From: Natrinema longum
GTDB lineage: Archaea > Halobacteriota > Halobacteria > Halobacteriales > Natrialbaceae
Length of the DNA: 64,000 nt
Assembly: GCF_017352095.1 (NCBI RefSeq)
Contig: NZ_CP071463.1
Span: 2,604,001 to 2,668,000 of the forward strand
Direction: 5' to 3'
Of this stretch, positions 1 through 7,681 are shown piece after piece; the first letter of the stretch is position 1; every line of letters starts with the position of its first letter. Below the pieces are notes generated by a model. It saw nothing but the letters and a program-made list of their open reading frames with translations, did not search any database and had not been told where the DNA came from. Made by a program: the position numbers and the translations under genes.

Positions 1-617
1 CCGACGAAGCCGGGATGCGGGCGAGTCACGCCCTGCTCGGCGACGAGGGCGGCGTCTGGCTGTTCGACCCGCTCGAGGCACCCGGAACCGACGAGGCGAT
101 CGACGCCCTCGGTGAGGTCGCGGGTGTCGTCGTCTGCTCGGCCTACCACGCTCGCGACGCCGATCGGTTCGCCCGTCGGTTCGACGTTCCCGTGTACGTT
201 CCGCGGTGGCTGGAGCGGGTTTCCGAGCGACTCGACGCGCCCCGCGAGCGGTTCGACGGCGAACTCGAGGGGTCGGGGTTCGCTGTCCGCGAAGTGAGCC
301 CGGTACCGGGCTGGTCCGAAGCGATCGCATACCGGCGCTCCGATGGCACGCTGTACGTCCCCGACCTCCTCGGAACTGCACCGCCGTATCTCGCCGGCGA
401 CGAACGGCTCGCGGTCTACCTGCTGCTTCGGCCCATCGTCCCGACGGACGTCTTCGAGGGGATCGCGCCGAAACGAATCCTTCTCGGGCATGGCACTGGG
501 GTCTTCACGGACGCCACGGCTGTTCTCGCCGACGCGATCGCGACTGCACGACCGCGGTTTCCCCGTGCCCTGCTCGAGGGGCGGTCCCAACTACGGGCCC
601 TGGTCGACGCTCTCTGA
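1..617 (+). CDS. Degenerate metallo-beta-lactamase-like protein (5' partial)
   Basis: The reading frame is open to the left edge of the window, so the true start probably lies upstream; the first visible ATG is at 15. The protein resembles the haloarchaeal MBL-superfamily proteins that lack the full HxHxDH zinc signature. The region 'GGVWLFDPL' is followed by 'VVVCSAYHARDADRFARRF', where a metal-binding histidine cluster would normally be, and then 'VPVYVPRW'. Near the C terminus 'ILLGHGTGVF' matches the conserved Gly-His-Gly turn of the family. With most zinc ligands missing it may not be a hydrolase. The substrate is unknown. It is followed by the convergent alpha/beta hydrolase gene. Confidence 0.6.
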   Translation, partial: DEAGMRASHALLGDEGGVWLFDPLEAPGTDEAIDALGEVAGVVVCSAYHARDADRFARRFDVPVYVPRWLERVSERLDAPRERFDGELEGSGFAVREVSPVPGWSEAIAYRRSDGTLYVPDLLGTAPPYLAGDERLAVYLLLRPIVPTDVFEGIAPKRILLGHGTGVFTDATAVLADAIATARPRFPRALLEGRSQLRALVDAL

Positions 618-731
618 GCGGGTCGCCAGTGGTGGGATATCGAACGGAGTTATCCGGATTCCTGTCAGTCAGTGCCGGCGCACCCACGACCCGCCCTGCA
701 AGTATGCGGGACCCAGTGACAGCAGCCCGGA

Positions 732-1451
732 TCAGGCGGAGCGCCGTTCCCGGTGCTCGACGGCTGCCGAACCCTCCTCGAGTGCGGCGAGCAGGAGGTC
801 GACGTACCGATCGCGACCGGTCGAGGAGAACAGTTCGTGGCCGCCGTTGTAGAGAACGACGTGCTCGGCGGGAACCCGCTCGCCGATCGGCCGGAGGCTC
901 ACGACGGGATCGCGCAGCGAGCAGAAGACGACGGCGTCGTGATCGATCGTCAACAGCTCGTCCTGTGCGCGGCGGGTTTCCCGGACGAAGGCGGGTGAGA
1001 TCCACGACGGCGTCGTTTCGAGTTGGTGGTCGGTCGCCCGCTTGCCGAGTGCCTCCCTGTCGAAGCCGCCCATCGGGAGACAGGGAAACGAGGTCGGGAG
1101 TTTCGAGACCGCGTCCAACACCGGTTCCGGGAAGCCCTCGCCGTAGCCCCACCACGGACTCAGGTAGACGTGGTTGTCCGCACCGTCGAGGGCCTGGGCG
1201 ACGAGCGAACCCGCGCTGTGGCCCAGCAGCTGGTACTCCTCGAGGTCGCGGACGTATTCGGCGACGGGCTCGAGCCAGTCGGCTTTGAAGTCGTCGATGT
1301 TCGTGGGGAGTTCGAACGCGTGAACCCGGTAGCCGGCCTCGGTCAACTGCCCGATGAGCCAGCTGACGTTCTCGTGGGTCCAGCGGTTGCCCCAACCCAT
1401 GACGAAGACGAGTTCCTCGTCGCCGTCCTCGTTGAAGATCCGGTGTCGCAT
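732..1451 (-). CDS. Alpha/beta hydrolase
   Basis: A 239-residue cytoplasmic alpha/beta hydrolase. The nucleophile elbow is GHSAG at residues 77-81 (Ser79). The probable catalytic acid is Asp181 in 'SLRDPVVSL' and the histidine is His205 in 'NGGHELF'. 'FVMGWGNRW' near the N terminus would form the oxyanion side of the active site. I chose ATG at 1451 because the longer frame upstream reads as noncoding, serine/arginine-rich sequence. The RBBP9/YdeN-like shape suggests a small esterase or serine hydrolase, but the substrate cannot be told. It is a single gene, facing away from the next gene. Confidence 0.8.
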   Translation of the reverse strand: MRHRIFNEDGDEELVFVMGWGNRWTHENVSWLIGQLTEAGYRVHAFELPTNIDDFKADWLEPVAEYVRDLEEYQLLGHSAGSLVAQALDGADNHVYLSPWWGYGEGFPEPVLDAVSKLPTSFPCLPMGGFDREALGKRATDHQLETTPSWISPAFVRETRRAQDELLTIDHDAVVFCSLRDPVVSLRPIGERVPAEHVVLYNGGHELFSSTGRDRYVDLLLAALEEGSAAVEHRERRSA

Positions 1452-1611
1452 AGCGTTCCGTTCACCGGGAACGGATAAAAAACCTGATCTCTCGAGCCGG
1501 GTCGCGAGACGGTCCGGTCGCCGTGGGGATCGCCCTGCCGTCTCGTCGTGTCCGACCGCGCTCGCGACAGCGGAAGAAACGACTTTGCGCGTCCACGCCC
1601 AAGGGCGACCG

Positions 1612-2304
1612 ATGACTGGACTGGACCGCAGTGACGCGGTCGACCGCCTCGAGCGGCTCGTGGACACCGTCGAAGCCGATCGGATGCCGGTGCCCGTCCG
1701 CGAAGTGTGGGCCTTCGGCGACGTCGCGCTCGGCCTCGATCCCGTCGAGCGGTTGGACGTGTACGTGACCAAAGATATCCTGCTGGACGACGACGGCGAG
1801 TCCGTTTCCGCGAGTCCCGACGAGGGGGACGCCCGCGAGCCCGCCGCACGATTCCGCGAGTCCCACGGCATCAGTGGCGTCGGCAAATCGGTCCGGGCCG
1901 ATTGGGCCGTGGACTACCCCCACTACCTCCGGGCCAACCGAAACGGCCACGCGGCCCCCGAACGGTGTCTCGCCGCCCACCTCCTCGAGGACGACGAACC
2001 GATTCACCTCGAGGTCTGTAACGCGTCGTTCGAGGACAACGTCACCCAGCGGTTGCGCGGTGCCCGACTGCGCGAGGACTACACGCAGTTGCTCGACCCG
2101 CGTGGGGTCTGCCTCTGGGCCGACGGCACCAGGAGCCACGACGCGTTCCGAAAGCTTCGGGCGGGTGAACTGGCGTTGCCGACGCTGTCGGCCGCGCTCG
2201 AGATGCTCGGAATGGACGGCGACGAGGCCGAAGCGGCGGCTCGGGAGCTGTCCGACTGGCGAGCCCAACAGGACGGGCGGACGGTCCGCGGCGACATCGT
2301 CTGA
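1612..2304 (+). CDS. Conserved haloarchaeal protein of unknown function
   Basis: A 230-residue acidic soluble protein. The N-terminal part ('MPVPVREVWAFGDVALGLDPVERLDVYVTKDIL') reads like a family conserved across haloarchaea that I recall as DUF7095; this is memory, not a search. There is no signal peptide, membrane helix or recognisable catalytic motif. The phrase 'VREVWAFGDVALG' looks slightly like the start of a nucleotidyltransferase fold, but the metal-binding aspartate pair is not evident. ATG at 1612 was chosen because upstream sequence lacks coding character. It converges on the small winged-helix gene with only 6 bases between stop codons. Confidence 0.65.
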   Translation: MTGLDRSDAVDRLERLVDTVEADRMPVPVREVWAFGDVALGLDPVERLDVYVTKDILLDDDGESVSASPDEGDAREPAARFRESHGISGVGKSVRADWAVDYPHYLRANRNGHAAPERCLAAHLLEDDEPIHLEVCNASFEDNVTQRLRGARLREDYTQLLDPRGVCLWADGTRSHDAFRKLRAGELALPTLSAALEMLGMDGDEAEAAARELSDWRAQQDGRTVRGDIV

Positions 2305-2310
2305 CGGAAG

Positions 2311-2670
2311 TTACCGGTCGAGTTGCGTCCCCTGTAGCTCCGCGACGGTCGCACGGACCTGCTCGAGACACGCTTCAGTCGTCGCGCGATCGACGTGAAC
2401 GGCCCCGCTCTCCCGGTCGTATTCGATGAGACCGGCTTCGTCGAGCTTCGGCAGGTGAATATGGCGAAGCTCCGTCGCAACGGCCGTTCGATCCAGGGTC
2501 GTTTCGATCGATGTCGAGACTCGATCGACGACTTCCTCGTGTGTGATGACCGCCGTCTCCGTTTGCATCACGTATCGACAGAGCGACCGGCGGCACGGAT
2601 CTCGCAACACGTCGAACGACTGGTCGATCGAGTCGGGTTCTTTCACTCGCTTCTTGTTCTGGTTACTCAT
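2311..2670 (-). CDS. Small winged-helix protein (DUF7344-like regulator)
   Basis: A 119-residue protein with the typical haloarchaeal DUF7344 arrangement: 'SFDVLRDPCRRSLCRYVMQ' (helix 1), an acidic middle with 'ITHEEVVDRV', then 'ELRHIHLPKLDEAGLIEYDRESGAV', which is the recognition helix and wing of an ArsR-like winged helix. No metal-binding cysteines are seen, so metal sensing is not suggested. It probably binds DNA as a transcription regulator; its target is unknown. ATG at 2670 gives a start 'MSNQNKKRVKEPDSID' usual for the family; upstream in-frame sequence is Arg/Pro-rich and noncoding. Confidence 0.75.
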   Translation of the reverse strand: MSNQNKKRVKEPDSIDQSFDVLRDPCRRSLCRYVMQTETAVITHEEVVDRVSTSIETTLDRTAVATELRHIHLPKLDEAGLIEYDRESGAVHVDRATTEACLEQVRATVAELQGTQLDR

Positions 2671-2997
2671 GGGTGTTCGAGCGGATCGCTGTGCTTTCGG
2701 ACGGCCACAGCACGCGTCGGTTCTGCCGTGTAAACGAGCCGTGACGCATCTCGGCCGCAGGATGGTGCTGACACGTGCACCCGCTTCGACGGGGGTCGAT
2801 GGGGAGACGGTCACGCGTGTGATACGTCAGTACCATGCATGATCTGTAGAGAGCATCGCTCCCGATTATCGTTAGCGTGACCCCTCGGAAACGCGGTTAT
2901 TTTAAACTGTTCCCGGGTGCTGTCGATGGCGCTCCCCGTCGGCCGGTAGCGAAACCCCGTCATCGATCGGGGGAAAGCGGGACCTCCGATAGCCCGA
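2671..2997. other. Intergenic stretch, no gene seen
   Basis: It separates the winged-helix gene from the ferredoxin gene, both on the minus strand. I see no credible ORF. It holds an AT-rich patch 'TTATTTTAAAC' near 2898-2908 that could be a TATA element, and the self-complementary CATGCATG at 2834-2841. Nothing else can be supported. Confidence 0.4.
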
Positions 2998-3303
2998 TCA
3001 GAAGGCGTCGAGACCGAGGAGTTCGTCCTGGACGCGTTCGCCGACTCGAATTTCGCAGTCGGTACGCGGGGACGAACAGCAAAGCAACACGTACCCGTCG
3101 GCTTCCTCTTCGGGGGAGAGTGCCGTTCCGTTGCTCTCGAGTTCGCCCGAAAGTAGTTCGCCCGCACAGGCGGTACACATGCCGTTCCGACAGGAGTGTG
3201 GGAGGTCGAGCCCCGCCCGTTCCGCCGCGTCGAGGACGGATTCGTCCGGGGCGATCGCGACGGTTTCCGCTCCCTCGTCGAGGGAGAACGTAACGTCGTA
3301 CAT
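2998..3303 (-). CDS. Plant-type 2Fe-2S ferredoxin
   Basis: A 101-residue one-electron carrier. The cluster ligands are Cys38, Cys43 and Cys46 ('CRNGMCTAC') plus Cys75 or Cys76 in 'LLCCSSPRTDCEI', the plant-type C-x4-C-x2-C-x28/29-C pattern. It is acidic and lacks the long N-terminal halophilic insertion of the main haloarchaeal ferredoxin, so it is a specialised paralogue. Its ATG follows the stop of the preceding small gene directly (TAGATG). That gene in turn abuts the R2-like oxidase gene, so all three are almost certainly one transcript. The inferred job is electron supply to the di-metal oxidase. Confidence 0.9.
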   Translation of the reverse strand: MYDVTFSLDEGAETVAIAPDESVLDAAERAGLDLPHSCRNGMCTACAGELLSGELESNGTALSPEEEADGYVLLCCSSPRTDCEIRVGERVQDELLGLDAF

Positions 3304-3591
3304 CTAGAGCCGTTGGCGAAGTTTGTACAGTTCCAGCGCCTCGAGACGGGGATCGCCGGTTCCGACCGCGTCGTGTTCCAGGCTGGTACCGCTGATGCTC
3401 TCGTTGAACGACGTGCTGACGCCTTCGTCCTCGAACGTCGAGTCCATGATGTAGGCGACGTTGTCGCGAACGTCCTCGAAGCGCTGATCGAGTTCGTCCG
3501 CGGCTGTTTCGATCGCGTCGCGCACCTCCTCCTCCGAGGCGGTAAACGCTGCGCCGCGGGCCAGCTCGTCGAGGTCGGTCTCGTCGGGCAT
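3304..3591 (-). CDS. Small acidic helical protein between R2lox and ferredoxin
   Basis: A 95-residue protein with no recognised domain. It is very acidic and mostly predicted helix ('SEEEVRDAIETAADELDQRFEDVRDNVAYIMD'), ending in a basic 'LYKLRQRL'. There are no Cys or His clusters, signal peptide or membrane segment. The ATG at 3591 lies two bases beyond the last base of the R2-like gene's stop codon; an alternative ATG at 3606 would overlap that gene by about 14 bases. Its fixed place in the operon suggests a partner or chaperone of the oxidase or a ferredoxin adaptor; this is inference only. Confidence 0.75.
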   Translation of the reverse strand: MPDETDLDELARGAAFTASEEEVRDAIETAADELDQRFEDVRDNVAYIMDSTFEDEGVSTSFNESISGTSLEHDAVGTGDPRLEALELYKLRQRL

Positions 3592-3592
3592 G

Positions 3593-4645
3593 TTATCGCC
3601 CACCATCGGTTTCGACGCCACGCTGGCGCTGGTAGCGGTCCCGGTACTCCCGGACTGCCTCGTCGATGTCCGTCTCCAGACAGTCTTCGTGGCGGTCGGC
3701 GACGAGTTCGAGGATCGTGCGGTGGTCGATATCGAGGTCGAGCGCCTCGTTGAACTGGCCGTCGATGAGATGGCCGACACGAAACAGGAGATCATCGAAC
3801 TCGATCTCGAGGGGGTCGCCGACGGCGTCCGTGAACATGTAGCCGAAGTCCGCGACCGCCCCGACGTTCTCGTAGAGGACGTCGACGATCGCCTCACTGA
3901 CGCCCTGGAACTCGGGTTTACCGGCGCGTTCCTTTTCGATCAGTTCGCCCAACGCCTCGACACCGTGGGTGATGTGACGGCCTTCGTCGGTGCTGATGAG
4001 CTTGAACCCGTGGTTCAACAGCGGGAGCGGCGCGTTCGCCGAGAGCTTGTTGACCGAGTAGAAACCGCCGCGGGCGAGCAGCCCCTCGACGATCATGTGA
4101 TACACCGTCAACGCCTCGGCGATGTCGACGGGATCCTGTGAATGTGCAGCCCGCGCGGTTAGCTGTCCCTGTCGATCGAAGATTTCGCCGAGCCCGGTCG
4201 CCTGTACGATCGGGATTCGGGCACCGCCTCGTTTCGGGTTCAACTCGGCGAACACGTCCTGATCGCCCATCACCTCGTGCATGTAGACGTCGAGGAACTG
4301 CGTGTGTTTGTGTTCGGTCAGCGTAAACATCGTCATATACATCCCCATCTCCTCGCTGTGGTCGAAACACGGCGCTCCGACGATGCGCTGGAGGTGGTGA
4401 CTCGCGTCCTCCCCGACCGCGAACTCGCCGTCGAGAAAGCCCGACAACAGGTATCTGATTTGCTTTCGCTCGTCGGCCTCGAGGGACGCCCAGCGCTCGC
4501 GATCACGCCGGAAGTCGACCTCCTCGAACAGCGTTTCGACGTCCCAGGTTCCGAGTTCGACGCCCTTCTGGAAGAGTTCGTACCACTTGTTCGAGGTATC
4601 GATCCGTTCCGCCCGGAAGTCGGATGATGTGATAGCTTGTGACAC
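3593..4645 (-). CDS. R2-like ligand-binding oxidase (R2lox-like), ribonucleotide reductase small-subunit superfamily
   Basis: A 350-residue ferritin-like di-metal carboxylate protein. Ligands can be placed at Glu74, Glu111, His114, Glu187, Glu221 and His224. It shows the R2lox signature rather than that of a ribonucleotide reductase: 'GEFAV' with Val77 three residues after Glu74, and Tyr182 five residues before Glu187 ('VYHMIVEG'). These positions match the Val-Tyr pair that forms the ether cross-link in known Mn/Fe R2lox proteins. The tyrosyl-radical position of class Ia R2 (His+4) is Leu118. No large subunit gene is nearby. The start is GTG. It will often be annotated as nrdB; I consider that misleading. 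The physiological substrate of R2lox is not known. Confidence 0.8.
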   Translation of the reverse strand: MSQAITSSDFRAERIDTSNKWYELFQKGVELGTWDVETLFEEVDFRRDRERWASLEADERKQIRYLLSGFLDGEFAVGEDASHHLQRIVGAPCFDHSEEMGMYMTMFTLTEHKHTQFLDVYMHEVMGDQDVFAELNPKRGGARIPIVQATGLGEIFDRQGQLTARAAHSQDPVDIAEALTVYHMIVEGLLARGGFYSVNKLSANAPLPLLNHGFKLISTDEGRHITHGVEALGELIEKERAGKPEFQGVSEAIVDVLYENVGAVADFGYMFTDAVGDPLEIEFDDLLFRVGHLIDGQFNEALDLDIDHRTILELVADRHEDCLETDIDEAVREYRDRYQRQRGVETDGGR

Positions 4646-4984
4646 AGACGTAGTTTGACCGAGTCGCTGATCAACCTACTCGCTCGAATAACCAGTCGTT
4701 GAAGGGCAGACGAACGGGTTCGAGCCCACAGTTTTCGTCCTGGTGTGTATTGCTGCCCCGTGTGAGATACCATCAACCCACGTCCGAGCGGAGACGACGT
4801 GATCGCCTTCTCCGTCACTAATAACAGCCCTCGGATGACTGGAGCAACCACAACAAGCGTTCACAGTAATCGTACTCCCGTATGGCCGGTCGCGAGTCGG
4901 TGTGGGGTTCGGCCGAACGGGTGGTCGATCTCCCGTATACGTCTCGGCTCGGCCGTCTCTATCGGGGCAACCCGAACACTCACA
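4646..4984. other. Divergent intergenic region, promoters presumed
   Basis: It lies between the R2lox-like gene (minus) and the SCP2-like gene (plus). No ORF with coding character is present. It must contain both promoters, but I see no strong TATA box or repeat. A short AT-rich stretch near 4685-4695 ('CGAATAACCAG') is the best minus-strand candidate. Confidence 0.35.
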
Positions 4985-5710
4985 ATGAGCACGCAACGAG
5001 TTCGACCGATCGAACAGTACTTCCCGACGGAACCGTGGCTCGAACAGTACCGGCGAGCGATCAACGAGAGCGACGACTACGCCGCTCGCTCGGCGGGGTG
5101 GGGCGTCGATTTCGACGGCTCGTTCGTCTTCCAGATCGAGGACGTGCCACTCGAGACGACGACGCTCGCCGGTCTGCCACCGGAAATCGTCGACGCGATC
5201 GAGGACGAGTTTTCGGATCGCTCGGCGGACGCGATCGAACCGATCGTCGAGGCGGCACCGGCGGACGTCCGCGAGCGGATCGACGCCCGCGAGGGGGCGC
5301 TCGAGGACCGGCTCACTGCCGAACTCTGCCGGACGACGATCGCGGACCTTCCCGCCCGGACCTGGCCGGAACTCCTGGCGGCAGTTCCCGACATCTTCGA
5401 GGACTTGACCGTCCAAGCGACGGAGAACGTCGTGGACGGGACCGTCTACTCGTATCTGGATCTCTACGATGGCGAGTGCCGAGGGGTCGAGGTGCTCACC
5501 GAGCCCGACGAGCACGAATACGGCTTCCGGCTCGCCGGCGAGTACGAGACGTGGACGAAACTCGTTCGGGGCGACGGCGGCATCGTCGACATGCTCATGG
5601 CCGGCGAGTTGGAGCTGGACGGTGACATACAGCGGCTCCTGCAGTACTCCGACGCGGCGGTCGGCCTGGCCGACGTCGCCGCCGATGTCGACTCGCGGTT
5701 TCTGTTCTGA
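4985..5710 (+). CDS. SCP2 sterol-binding-domain-like protein
   Basis: A 241-residue soluble acidic protein. The C-terminal third ('GFRLAGEYETWTKLVRGDGGIVDMLMAGELELDGDIQRLLQYSDAAVGLADVA') has the look of an SCP2-type lipid-binding fold, where a 'weG..eL.GD...l' motif ends the domain. The N-terminal half has no recognised domain and is helical and acidic. No signal peptide is visible, so the protein is cytoplasmic. It might bind an isoprenoid or other hydrophobic ligand. ATG at 4985 was chosen because translation upstream is low-quality. Assignment rests on motif resemblance only. Confidence 0.6.
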   Translation: MSTQRVRPIEQYFPTEPWLEQYRRAINESDDYAARSAGWGVDFDGSFVFQIEDVPLETTTLAGLPPEIVDAIEDEFSDRSADAIEPIVEAAPADVRERIDAREGALEDRLTAELCRTTIADLPARTWPELLAAVPDIFEDLTVQATENVVDGTVYSYLDLYDGECRGVEVLTEPDEHEYGFRLAGEYETWTKLVRGDGGIVDMLMAGELELDGDIQRLLQYSDAAVGLADVAADVDSRFLF

Positions 5711-5721
5711 GTGCGTGGCCC

Positions 5722-5806
5722 CTATCGTAGCCACTGACCGTCACTGCACACCGACTCGGACGACAGCGTTGCGAGTCGTGTGGACTCGTTTCGGGGGCTC
5801 CCATCG
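5722..5806 (+). repeat. Family A inverted-repeat element, diverged copy
   Basis: This aligns over 85 bases with the three other copies in the window. It keeps the start CTATCGTAGC, the middle GACGACAGCGTTG and the end. The inner stem differs from other copies on both sides (CGACTCG pairing with CGAGTCG), so pairing is preserved by compensatory change. The outer right arm is degraded (GGGGGCTCCCATCG). Confidence 0.7.
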
Positions 5807-5840
5807 TTCGAATCCCTGGCCCGCGACGAAGCGACGGTTC

Positions 5841-5921
5841 ATACGGTCTCCCGTCCGTCAGTGTCGGTGGGACCGGGACCGGTCTGCGGTTCCACCGGGA
5901 ACTCGGGACAGCAAACCGTCT
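5841..5921 (+). repeat. Family F inverted-repeat element
   Basis: It begins ATACGGTCTCCCGTCCGTCA and ends GGGACAGCAAACCGTCT, giving imperfect terminal inverted repeats. It matches the reverse complement of the element at 60438-60502 over GTCCGTCAGTG-CGGTG and both ends, with a longer interior here. It ends at the stop codon of the neighbouring minus-strand membrane protein gene and sits 34 bases after a family A copy. Confidence 0.65.
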
Positions 5922-6541
5922 CAGTGCTCGAGGAGCAGCCCGTATACCAGCCCGAGCGTGCCACCGTAGACGGTCCACGCGACGACGGCGACGACTCTCT
6001 CGAGCGCGAGGATGGGAACGGTCGTCGGAACGCCCAGTACGACCGTCACCCACAGGGGCTGTAGGAGCACCCCGAAGCCGACTCCCACCGCGGCTCCATA
6101 GCCGTTGCCGAGTCCGAACGTGATCGTCGCGAGGGCGGATCGATCGAGGAGTGCCACGAGTGCCGCCCGAAGGGATGCGTTCTGGCGGACGATTCCCAGC
6201 AGCCACTCCACGAACGGGTCGAGACAGATCGAGACGAACGCGATAAACGGCAGCGAAAACAGGACCCCGAGGGCGAACATCGCGAGCCAGCCGCCGTCGA
6301 GCGTCGGGGTACCGAAGACCGCACCGACCCGTCTGATCGCGTCGGTATCCCACCGCTGGATCAGCAACGCCGCCGGAAACGCCCCGGCGAGTCCGCCGGC
6401 GATCGCGGCTTCGACCTCGCGAGGGTCGAACGAGACCGAGTCGGCCGCCTCGGAGAGCGGGGCCAGTGCCACGCGGTACGGCGGCCGATCCCCGACTGCG
6501 TTCGAACCGTCGGTTTCGGTGCTGGCGTCGGCGTCTGTCAT
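5921..6541 (-). CDS. Multi-spanning membrane protein of unknown function
   Basis: A 206-residue protein with a 40-residue acidic cytoplasmic-type N terminus followed by about four to five hydrophobic segments ('AAIAGGLAGAFPAALLI', 'LAMFALGVLFSLPFIAFVSI', 'GAAVGVGFGVLLQPLWVTVVL', 'VVAVVAWTVYGGTLGLVYGLLL'). It resembles a group of haloarchaeal integral membrane proteins without assigned function. No catalytic motif is visible. Its stop codon touches a dispersed repeat, which may act as its 3' end or terminator. The next gene is the HTH-10 regulator in the same orientation about 100 bases downstream of that gene's stop; co-transcription is uncertain. Confidence 0.65.
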   Translation of the reverse strand: MTDADASTETDGSNAVGDRPPYRVALAPLSEAADSVSFDPREVEAAIAGGLAGAFPAALLIQRWDTDAIRRVGAVFGTPTLDGGWLAMFALGVLFSLPFIAFVSICLDPFVEWLLGIVRQNASLRAALVALLDRSALATITFGLGNGYGAAVGVGFGVLLQPLWVTVVLGVPTTVPILALERVVAVVAWTVYGGTLGLVYGLLLEH

Positions 6542-6638
6542 ACTCGCCTCCCGTCGTCGTTCGTCGGTAACGTGTCTCAGTGTTGGTCCGGGTATCGACG
6601 GTGGTTTATACGACTCGGCGGAGCGACCGTGAGCCGAC

Positions 6639-7289
6639 TCACGGAACGATCTGTGAGAGGATCTTGGCCTCGATTTTCCGCAGGTGACCGCCGACCGTCC
6701 CGCCCGTACAGTCCAGTTCCTCGCCGATGGCGTCGTGGGTCGCTTCTCGAGGAACGTTGTAGTAGCCCATATCGACGGCGGTCCGAAGGATCTCCTGTTG
6801 TCGGTCGGTGAGCTGGGAGAACAATCGGTCCGTGTTCGGTTCGTAGGTCCCGGTCTTGAGGAGCTTGAGCGTGATCCCGTCGGGAATGTTCGGCACGGCG
6901 TTTTGAAAACTCACCACGTCGCCGATCAGCGTGACACAGAGCCCACCGCGTCGCGTGTACTCCAGGGGCGTATCGATGATGAATTCGAACTGTCTGAGCA
7001 TTTTCATCAGTCGGACGAGTCTGTCGTATCGCTCGAGATGGAGATAGGCGTGTATCGTGTCGTCCCGCCCCGAGAGGTGAAACTTCCGGACCATCCGGGA
7101 GTCGGTCAGGATCTCCTCGAGGGCCGTTCGGTCACCCGACAGTTGAAAGAGGGTCACGATCGTTTCGTCCCCGAGGAGACTGACGTTGTGAAGGAGTTCA
7201 CGCGTGATGTCCGTGTGTTCGGCGATCCGCTTGTCGACGGGATGTAATCCCGCCTCGTCGGTAATGATGATGCACTTTGCGTATCTCAT
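6639..7289 (-). CDS. HTH-10 (bacterio-opsin activator-type) transcription regulator
   Basis: A 216-residue protein with a C-terminal HTH-10 domain, residues about 155-212: 'LFSQLTDRQQEILRTAVDMGYYNVPREATHDAIGEELDCTGGTVGGHLRKIEAKI'. This is the DNA-binding domain of haloarchaeal Bat-like regulators. The N-terminal 150 residues form the usual sensory-like module without an identifiable ligand site. ATG at 7289 begins 'MRYAKCIII', a common family start. It lies downstream of a truncated methyltransferase gene in the same direction, an arrangement that might mark a former regulator-target pair. Confidence 0.85.
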   Translation of the reverse strand: MRYAKCIIITDEAGLHPVDKRIAEHTDITRELLHNVSLLGDETIVTLFQLSGDRTALEEILTDSRMVRKFHLSGRDDTIHAYLHLERYDRLVRLMKMLRQFEFIIDTPLEYTRRGGLCVTLIGDVVSFQNAVPNIPDGITLKLLKTGTYEPNTDRLFSQLTDRQQEILRTAVDMGYYNVPREATHDAIGEELDCTGGTVGGHLRKIEAKILSQIVP

Positions 7290-7384
7290 GGCCCGATACT
7301 CACCACGTTTCGAACTCGCCGGCCGCTGGGATGGGGCTGCTCCGTGTCGCCTCGAGCGGTCGTTGCTGTCATCATCGGTATCAC

Positions 7385-7681
7385 CTACGCCGGGAGCTCC
7401 GCGGTGAAGTCGCCGTGAACCGCGATCCCGCACTCGGCCGCGACCCGCGTGGGAACGCCGCCACGTCCCGTCCCGACGTCCAGCAGCGTCTCCGTCGTGT
7501 CCACGTCGAATTTGGCGGCGTAAACGCCGTTGGAGCGTTCCATGGCCTCCCGATGGCTCGTGTGATCGTCGTCGTAACAGCCATAGTGGCGGGTGGCGTC
7601 GCTCCAGAAGAAGCGATATTCCCACGCAGTGTCGTTGGAGAAGTCGACGATTGCTTCGGTGTCGAACCGCGTCCGTTGCAT
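7385..7681 (-). pseudogene. Truncated SAM-dependent methyltransferase
   Basis: Only 98 residues remain. The N-terminal part matches class I methyltransferases of the sarcosine/tocopherol/cyclopropane-synthase-like group: 'FYRFFWSD'-like 'WEYRFFWSDATRHYGCYDDDHTSH' and the SAM-binding motif I 'LLDVGTGRGG'. It stops 25 residues later at TAG, before motifs II-IV and the rest of the usual roughly 250-residue fold, and no continuation is visible in other frames before the next gene. The final residues 'GDFTAELPA' suggest a deletion junction. It is unlikely to be active. Confidence 0.65.

Noticed and set aside
2311-2814. A longer start for the winged-helix gene
   Set aside because: The extra N-terminal residues are Arg/Cys/Pro-rich and unlike the acidic core, so ATG at 2670 is preferred.
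3593-4645. Annotation as class I ribonucleotide reductase beta subunit
   Set aside because: The radical-tyrosine position holds Leu, the R2lox Val-Tyr pair is present, and no alpha subunit gene adjoins.
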